A stretch of DNA of 20,791 bases from positions 1-20,791 of the forward strand of contig JANYBE010000119.1 of assembly GCA_025360945.1 (NCBI GenBank). The letters are read 5' to 3'. The notes below the pieces were generated by a model. That model was not told the origin of the DNA, ran no database searches, and saw nothing but the letters and a program-made list of their open reading frames with translations. Shown here in pieces: positions 15,832-20,791 of this stretch (the first letter of the stretch is position 1; each line of letters begins with the position of its first letter). This stretch comes from Rhizobacter sp. Lineage in GTDB: Bacteria; Pseudomonadota; Gammaproteobacteria; Burkholderiales; Burkholderiaceae_C. Both the position numbers and the translations under genes were made by a program.

Positions 15832-17136
15832 CTAGCCGGCCGGGGGCAGCGATCCCGAGGGCACCCAGCGCAAGGCCACCAGCGGCTGGATCGGCAGACC
15901 GATGATGCGGGCGTCCAGCCCGAGCCCGGGCACAAACACGAGCTGGCCGCCGCTGTAGATGAGCGGTCCGCCGCGTTCCCAGCTTGGTACCCCAGCGTCC
16001 TGGAACTGCTTCTTCAGGCTGCGCGGCGGGCGGCCGATGCCGGCCTGAAACTGTTCGCCGCCGGCACGTTCGCGCAGTTCGAGGTGCGCGAGCCAGGCGA
16101 GCGGCACTCCCGCATCGGAAACCGACTCCACATGCAATGCTCCCGACCAGCCCGGAAGTTCGCAGATGCCCGTACGCCGGACACTCAGCTTCGACTCACG
16201 CGCGTGAGCGACAGCACCCGGGCTCGACTCAAAAAGCAGCACACCCCGGTACAGGTGCAGCTCGGCGAGCGCCATCGGCCAGCGCGCGCTGCATTGCATC
16301 GGGAGCTCGTCGAGCAGGCGTGTCACCAGGCTCGCAGGTGCGCCCCCGCCGTGCTGCTTGAGCCACGCGCGCAGCACATTGCTTCGTCGCGCCGCAGACA
16401 GCGTCAACCAGTCGGCGACCCGCAAGCCATCATCGTTGGCGACGCGCCCGAGGTCGGCTTGCGCCAGTTCAGCGAGCGCGGCGTGCGCTTCCTGTGCCCA
16501 CGCCGCCGCCGTGGCCAGCGTGGCCTCGGCCTGCGGGAACGCGGCGCTCAACGCGGGCCATACGTGCATGCGCAGGCGATTGCGCGCAAAGCGCGGATCG
16601 GCGTTGCTGTCGTCCTCTACGTGCTTGAGGCGGTGCTTGCGCACATACGCATCGATATCCTCGCACGACTGATCCAGCCACGGCCGCTGCCACAGGATGC
16701 CGTCGCGCTCGACGCTGCGTGGCATGCCCGACAGGCCCGCCGTGCCCGCGCCGCGCAGAGCCTGCAGCAGCAGCGTCTCGGCCTGATCGCGTCGATGGTG
16801 GGCCAGCAGCACGACGTCAGCGCCACGGTTGACAGCCATCGCACGCAAGGCGCGGTAGCGCGCTTGCCTTGCCCAGGCCTCGACGCTGTCGCCCGCTTGC
16901 GGTGCCGTCGTCAAACGCTCCGACCCGAAGTCGACCGGCAACCCCCGACGCGCCCAGCGCTTGCACTGTGCCTCGCAGTGAGCAAGCCATGCATCGGCAT
17001 ACGGACTGAGCCCATGGTGCACGTGCAGGGCGAACACCTGCACGCCCAGCGTGGCGGCCTCGAGCAAGGTCGCGTGCAGCAGCGCGGTCGAGTCGCGTCC
17101 GCCGCTGTAAGCCACGGCGACGCAACGCGCAGCCAC
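15832..17136 (-). CDS. tilS: tRNA(Ile)-lysidine synthase
   Basis: Converts C34 of the CAU-anticodon isoleucine tRNA to lysidine, using ATP and lysine, so that it reads AUA. 434 residues. The N-type ATP-pyrophosphatase P-loop SGGRDS is at 11-16, followed by ALHVHHGLSPYADAW, LLAHHRRDQAETLLLQALRG and LIRPWLD-like (QRPWLDQS) segments. The middle domain is Ala-rich, and the C-terminal substrate-binding domain has RPPRSLKKQFQDAGVPSW and YSGGQLVFVPGLG. The start is a GTG at 17136, 6 bases after the accA stop, with the first residues (AARCVAVAYSGG) fitting the family; GGAG lies 17 bases upstream inside accA. The tight spacing indicates coupling to accA. Confidence 0.96.
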   Translation of the reverse strand: MAARCVAVAYSGGRDSTALLHATLLEAATLGVQVFALHVHHGLSPYADAWLAHCEAQCKRWARRGLPVDFGSERLTTAPQAGDSVEAWARQARYRALRAMAVNRGADVVLLAHHRRDQAETLLLQALRGAGTAGLSGMPRSVERDGILWQRPWLDQSCEDIDAYVRKHRLKHVEDDSNADPRFARNRLRMHVWPALSAAFPQAEATLATAAAWAQEAHAALAELAQADLGRVANDDGLRVADWLTLSAARRSNVLRAWLKQHGGGAPASLVTRLLDELPMQCSARWPMALAELHLYRGVLLFESSPGAVAHARESKLSVRRTGICELPGWSGALHVESVSDAGVPLAWLAHLELRERAGGEQFQAGIGRPPRSLKKQFQDAGVPSWERGGPLIYSGGQLVFVPGLGLDARIIGLPIQPLVALRWVPSGSLPPAG

Positions 17137-17142
17137 GGCGGC

Positions 17143-18114
17143 TCAACGCTCCTTGGTGTCGCTGTAGCGGCCATAGGACTGCAAGCGCTCGTAGCGTCGC
17201 TGCAGCAGTTCTTTGGGCTGCAAGTCGCCCACCTGGCGCAGCGCATCGTTAAGCGCGCGCTTCAGGAACGCCGCCATCTGCTTGGTATCGCGGTGTGCTC
17301 CACCGACCGGCTCGCTAACGATCTTGTCGATCAGGCCGAGCGCCTTCAGGCGATGCGCGGTGATGCCCAGCGCGTCGGCCGCATCAGAAGCGCGCTCCGC
17401 GGTCTTCCACAGGATCGACGCGCAGCCTTCGGGCGAGATCACCGAGTATATCGAGTACTGCAGCATCAGCAGCTGATCGCCGACACTGATCGCGAGCGCA
17501 CCACCGGAGCCGCCCTCGCCGATGATCGTGACGATGATTGGCACCTCGAGCTGCGCCATTTCGAAGATGTTGCGACCGATCGCTTCCGACTGGCCGCGCT
17601 CTTCGGCACCGATGCCGGGATAGGCGCCGGGCGTATCGACGAAGGTAAACACCGGCAGGCCGAATTTCTCGGCCAGTTTCATCAGACGCAAGGCCTTGCG
17701 ATAGCCTTCAGGGCGCGACATGCCGAAGTTGCGCAAGCCGCGTTCCTTGGTGTCACGTCCCTTCTGGTGTCCGATCACCATGCAGGCCTGGCCGTTGAAG
17801 CGCGCGAGGCCACCTACTATGGACTGGTCATCCGCAAACGCGCGGTCGCCATGCAACTCCTGGAAGTCGGTGAAGCTCTCGCTCACATAATCCAGCGTGT
17901 AGGGCCGCTGCGGATGGCGTGCGATCTGTGTCACCTGCCATGGCGATAGGCTCGAATAGATGTCCTTGGTGAGCTGCAGGCTCTTCTTGCCGAGGCGGTC
18001 AATCTCCTCTGAGATGTCGACCGCCGACTCGTTCTGCACATAGCGCAGCTCTTCGATCTTCGACTCGAGTTCGGAAACCGGTTGCTCGAATTCGAGGAAG
18101 TGGCGTTTGCTCAT
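17143..18114 (-). CDS. accA: Acetyl-CoA carboxylase carboxyltransferase subunit alpha
   Basis: Forms the carboxyltransferase with AccD, moving CO2 from biotin on AccB to acetyl-CoA to make malonyl-CoA for fatty-acid synthesis; cytosolic. 323 residues, close to the E. coli protein. It starts MSKRHFLEFEQPVSELESKI, followed by HPQRPYTLDY, ELHGDRAFADD, VIGHQKGRDTKE, FVDTPGAYPGIGAEERGQSE, IGEGGSGGALAI and ISPEGCASILWK, all family hallmarks. I chose the ATG at 18114, with AAGGAA about 8 bases upstream; the longer open frame to 18606 is antisense-like read-through of the glycosylase region. It lies 38 bases downstream of the glycosylase gene and just before tilS. Confidence 0.98.
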   Translation of the reverse strand: MSKRHFLEFEQPVSELESKIEELRYVQNESAVDISEEIDRLGKKSLQLTKDIYSSLSPWQVTQIARHPQRPYTLDYVSESFTDFQELHGDRAFADDQSIVGGLARFNGQACMVIGHQKGRDTKERGLRNFGMSRPEGYRKALRLMKLAEKFGLPVFTFVDTPGAYPGIGAEERGQSEAIGRNIFEMAQLEVPIIVTIIGEGGSGGALAISVGDQLLMLQYSIYSVISPEGCASILWKTAERASDAADALGITAHRLKALGLIDKIVSEPVGGAHRDTKQMAAFLKRALNDALRQVGDLQPKELLQRRYERLQSYGRYSDTKER

Positions 18115-18152
18115 TCGTGTGTTCCTTCGCGTTGAAGGTGTCCATCCCAAGC

Positions 18153-18845
18153 CTAATAGTCTACCGGCAGCGGGTCCAGGCTGCGCCAGATGTACCAGGT
18201 GGCGACCGAACGGAACGGTGCCCAGGCATCGCCGACCTCGCGCGCCTCGGCACGCGACACCAGTTCGCCGCTGAAGTAGTTGACGCTGATGCCCTTGAGC
18301 AGCCCGATGTCGTCGAGCGGCATCACGTTCGGTCGCATCAGATGGAAGATCAGGAACATCTCGGCCGTCCAGCGGCCGATGCCACGGATCGCGACCAGCT
18401 CTTCGATGATGGCTTCGTCGTCCATCTGCTGCCATTGCGCAACATGGACCGCGCCAGATTCGAAGTGCGCCGCCAGATCGACGAGGTACTCGACCTTGCG
18501 TGTCGACAGGCCCGCGGCACGCGCGACCGCGGTCTCCAGCGCCAGCACCTCGGTCGGTATGATGCGCGCCGACGGCTCGCTCGTCAGCGCCGCGAAGCGG
18601 TTCCACACCGCCTGCGCGGCCTGGACCGAGATCTGCTGGCCAACGATCGAGCGCGCGAGCGTCGTGAACGCATCGCCACGGCTTTGGAGGCGGCCTTCGC
18701 CGAACTGAGGGATCAGCTTGCGCATCACGCGATCGCGCTTGCTCAGGTGTTTACAGGCCTCGTCCCAGTAGTCAGGTGTGACCTGTGGAATTGTGGCGGC
18801 GGCGGACGCCATTGCCGCGTTCGGCTCACCGGCGCGCGCGGGCAT
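18153..18845 (-). CDS. DNA-3-methyladenine glycosylase II (AlkA-like, HhH-GPD)
   Basis: Base-excision repair enzyme that removes alkylated purines from DNA. 230 residues, shorter than E. coli AlkA, as it lacks the N-terminal extra domain. ARSIVGQQISVQAAQ (64-78) is followed by LSTRKVEYL and by the helix-hairpin-helix VAIRGIGRWTAE (151-162). The catalytic aspartate is D179 in MPLDDIGLLKG. No Cys cluster for an iron-sulphur centre is visible, which separates it from the Nth/MutY branch. The ATG at 18845 overlaps the cysS stop (TAATG), so translation is coupled; an inner Met (residue 12) is a less likely start. Its place between cysS and accA is the usual one in Burkholderiales, as I recall. Confidence 0.93.
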   Translation of the reverse strand: MPARAGEPNAAMASAAATIPQVTPDYWDEACKHLSKRDRVMRKLIPQFGEGRLQSRGDAFTTLARSIVGQQISVQAAQAVWNRFAALTSEPSARIIPTEVLALETAVARAAGLSTRKVEYLVDLAAHFESGAVHVAQWQQMDDEAIIEELVAIRGIGRWTAEMFLIFHLMRPNVMPLDDIGLLKGISVNYFSGELVSRAEAREVGDAWAPFRSVATWYIWRSLDPLPVDY

Positions 18846-20218
18846 TAGGATTTCATCCAGGTGGTGCCCATGGGCGAGTCCTGCAGCACCACGCCTTGCG
18901 CGAGCAGGTCCTTGCGGATCTGGTCGGCGAGCGCGAAGTTGCCCGCCTGCTTAGCCGCAGCGCGCGCGGCAATGCGCTCGGCGATGCTAGCTTCGTCCAG
19001 GGTGTTGCCCGCCTGCAGGTAGGCACGCGGCGATTGCTGCAGGATGCCCAGCGTGTCGGCAAGTCCTTTGAGCAACGCGGCGGCGGCGGCCCCGCGCGTG
19101 CGATTCAGCTCATTCGCGAGTTCGAACAGCACGGCCACCGCGACCGGCGTGTTGAAGTCGTCGTTCATCGCCGTGCGAAAGGTCGCGGCCTGCGGCTGCG
19201 CCCAATTGACCGGCGTCGCCCGCACATCGAGGCCATCGAGCGCGGTGTACAGCCGGCGCAGCGAAGCGCGTGCATCGTCCAGACTCACGTCGCTGAAGTT
19301 GACCGGGCTGCGGTAGTGTGAGCGCAGCATGAAGAAGCGCACCGTCTCGGCATCGAAACGCGCGAGCACCTCTCGAATCGTGAAGAAGTTGCCCAGCGAC
19401 TTGGACATCTTCACCTGGTCGACATTCAACAAGCCGTTGTGGGCCCAAACGATCGCGGGCGCCCGGCCCGTTGCGCCTTCGCTCTGCGCGATCTCGTTGT
19501 CGTGGTGCGGGAACTGAAGGTCAGCGCCGCCGCCATGCAGATCGAACTGCTCGCCGAGCAGCGCGCAGGCCATCGCCGAGCACTCGATGTGCCAACCGGG
19601 CCGGCCGGCACCGAACGCGGACTCGTATTTCGCGTCCGCCGGCTCGTCGGCCTTGGCGGCCTTCCATAGCACGAAGTCCAGCGGATCGTCCTTGCCATCG
19701 AGCACCGCCACGCGCTCGCCCGAGCGCAGCTCGTCGATCGACTTGCCCGACAGCTTGCCGTAACCCGGGAACTTGCGCACCGCGTAGTTCACGTCGCCGT
19801 TGCCGGAGCGGTAGGCCAAGCCCTTAGCCTCGAGCGCACCGATCATCGAGAGCATCTGCGGCACGAACTCGGTGGCGCGCGGCTCGTGGGTAGGGCGCAG
19901 CACCCCCAAGGCACCGAGGTCGGTGTGCATCTCGGCAACCATCTCGTCGGTCAACGCGCGGATGGCCATCTTGCGCTCAAGCGCGCGGCGGATGATCTTG
20001 TCGTCGATGTCGGTGATGTTGCGCACATAGGTCACGTCAAACCCCAGCGTGCGCAGCCAGCGGTAGATCAGGTCGAACGCGATCATCATGCGCGCGTGCC
20101 CGACGTGGCACAGGTCGTACACGGTGATGCCGCACACGTACATGCGTACGTGGTTTGGCTCAAGCGGCGCGAAGGGTTCGAGCGCTCGTGTGAGCGTGTT
20201 ATGAATTCGGAGCGTCAT
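18845..20218 (-). CDS. cysS: Cysteinyl-tRNA synthetase
   Basis: Charges tRNA-Cys with cysteine; class I synthetase, monomeric, cytosolic. 457 residues, matching the family. It starts MTLRIHNTLTR, like E. coli CysS, which is why I chose the ATG at 20218 over the open frame start at 20278. Zinc site: C29 in YVCGITVYD, then Cys in GWHIECSAMA and His/Glu in PHHDNEIAQSE. The HIGH motif is HVGH (38-41) and the KMSKS motif is at 270-274. The C-terminal DALR and anticodon-binding part contains NFSDVSLDDA and MNDDFNTPVA. Its stop overlaps the start of the glycosylase gene. No strong Shine-Dalgarno precedes it. The gene upstream is divergent. Confidence 0.98.
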   Translation of the reverse strand: MTLRIHNTLTRALEPFAPLEPNHVRMYVCGITVYDLCHVGHARMMIAFDLIYRWLRTLGFDVTYVRNITDIDDKIIRRALERKMAIRALTDEMVAEMHTDLGALGVLRPTHEPRATEFVPQMLSMIGALEAKGLAYRSGNGDVNYAVRKFPGYGKLSGKSIDELRSGERVAVLDGKDDPLDFVLWKAAKADEPADAKYESAFGAGRPGWHIECSAMACALLGEQFDLHGGGADLQFPHHDNEIAQSEGATGRAPAIVWAHNGLLNVDQVKMSKSLGNFFTIREVLARFDAETVRFFMLRSHYRSPVNFSDVSLDDARASLRRLYTALDGLDVRATPVNWAQPQAATFRTAMNDDFNTPVAVAVLFELANELNRTRGAAAAALLKGLADTLGILQQSPRAYLQAGNTLDEASIAERIAARAAAKQAGNFALADQIRKDLLAQGVVLQDSPMGTTWMKS

Positions 20219-20486
20219 GGACCGATAGGCAGTGTCAAGCGCGCGGCTAGATCGGGCTGTGGCCGTCACGCAGTTCAAATGGATTAGAGGGTGTCGCGGC
20301 GCTGCCGCACTGTGCCGGAGAGCCTCGGGTTGTGGGCCGTGGCATTGTCTCTCGCAAGAGTGGCCTGCACTACAATGGAATCAGTATACCGGGCCGCCCT
20401 CGCGCAAACGTCTGCGGCTGGCCGCGTATCGGCAAACCCCTGCTCTTGCCCCGCTCCCCTGCCTACAATTCTCTCTCTCCACGTCG
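20219..20486. promoter_or_regulatory. Divergent promoter region between cysS and the TPR gene
   Basis: 268 bases. Plus strand: TACAAT at 20464-20469, 18 bases before the TPR ATG, but with no good -35 at 16-18 bases; a second TACAAT at 20371-20376 has TTGTCT upstream with a long 20-base spacer. Minus strand: TATACT (20388-20383) is a plausible -10 for cysS without a clear -35. No open frame here has a recognisable product. Confidence 0.4.
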
Positions 20487-20791
20487 ATGCCCGGTTCGAT
20501 CCTCCACCTTGTTCGCCTGCTGCTGATCGTGGCGACGGGCACTGCGCTCGCGGCGCGTGCGGACGATCTCGCCGATGTGCAGCGCCTCTACTATGCAGGC
20601 CAAGCCGCGGCCGCGATGCAGCGTGCCGACGAGTTTTTAGGCACGCACCCGAAGGACGCACAGATGCGCTTCGTCAAAGGTGTGATGCTGGCCGACGCCA
20701 AGCGCGATGCCGAGGCCGTCGCACTGTTCCAGAAGCTCAGCGAGGACTACCCCGATCTCGCGGAGCCCTACAACAACCTCGCCGTGCTGTA
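20487..20791 (+). CDS. Secreted TPR-repeat protein, N-terminal part (runs off window end)
   Basis: 101 codons are visible and the frame is open at the window end. A short signal peptide (MPGSILHLVRLLLIVATGTA...LAARA) with likely cleavage after ARA near residue 25 points to the periplasm. The following segment has the helix-turn-helix pattern of tetratricopeptide repeats: AGQAAAAMQRADEFLGTHPK, then MLADAKRDAEAVALFQKL and YPDLAEPYNNLAVL, the last with the classic P.NNLA motif. The ATG at 20487 has no clear Shine-Dalgarno. It is divergent from cysS. From memory a TPR gene followed by peptidyl-prolyl isomerase genes is common next to cysS in Burkholderiales; the partner genes are outside the window. 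TPR proteins scaffold other proteins, so no specific function is assigned. Confidence 0.85.
   Translation, partial: MPGSILHLVRLLLIVATGTALAARADDLADVQRLYYAGQAAAAMQRADEFLGTHPKDAQMRFVKGVMLADAKRDAEAVALFQKLSEDYPDLAEPYNNLAVL

Noticed and set aside
16084..17949. 621-residue open frame on the plus strand opposite tilS and accA
   Set aside because: Antisense shadow in GC-rich DNA: no domain seen, rich in Arg/Gln/His, and it covers two well-supported genes.
18115..18606. Upstream extension of the accA frame
   Set aside because: It lies in another frame of the glycosylase gene, while accA homology starts exactly at the ATG at 18114.

Overview
The window looks like a piece of a GC-rich betaproteobacterial chromosome, most probably Burkholderiales. 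The evidence is the gene order cysS - 3-methyladenine glycosylase - accA - tilS - aspartate kinase - tRNA-Ser(GCT), which I recall from that order, and an AccA that reads like those of the Rubrivivax/Comamonadaceae side of the order. No marker gene is present to settle the genus, and no search was run.

Left part (1-8042, plus strand): three large sensor kinases lie head to tail with gaps of 4 and 15 bases. The first, cut by the window start, carries four tandem 92-residue HAMP units, GAF, kinase core and three receiver-like domains. The second is REC-GAF-HisKA-HATPase-REC and the third is PAS-PAS-HisKA-HATPase-REC. All end in receiver domains. No DNA-binding output domain and no HPt domain is visible, so phosphate must leave through proteins outside the window or through the lone receiver described below.

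Middle part (8321-13134, minus strand, convergent with the first block): a plausible sigma-70 promoter and an 11-bp leader hairpin precede a possible small membrane ORF, a stand-alone receiver and a PAS-PAS-PAS hybrid kinase. After 182 bases comes a tight group of a 319-residue multi-pass membrane protein, a 24-residue hydrophobic peptide too small for normal gene calling, and a hemerythrin (HHE) protein. I infer a stress or redox-sensing signalling locus. What it senses is not shown by the sequence.

Boundary (13185-14447): a decayed serine recombinase, lacking its catalytic N-terminus, frameshifted and internally deleted, lies between the signalling genes and a tRNA-Ser(GCT) gene. This is where the conserved housekeeping order stops and the accessory order begins.

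Right part (14485-20791): a minus-strand housekeeping block reads cysS, AlkA-like glycosylase (start overlapping the cysS stop), accA, tilS (GTG start 6 bases after accA), aspartate kinase and then the tRNA. A divergent plus-strand gene for a secreted TPR protein starts at 20487 and runs off the end.
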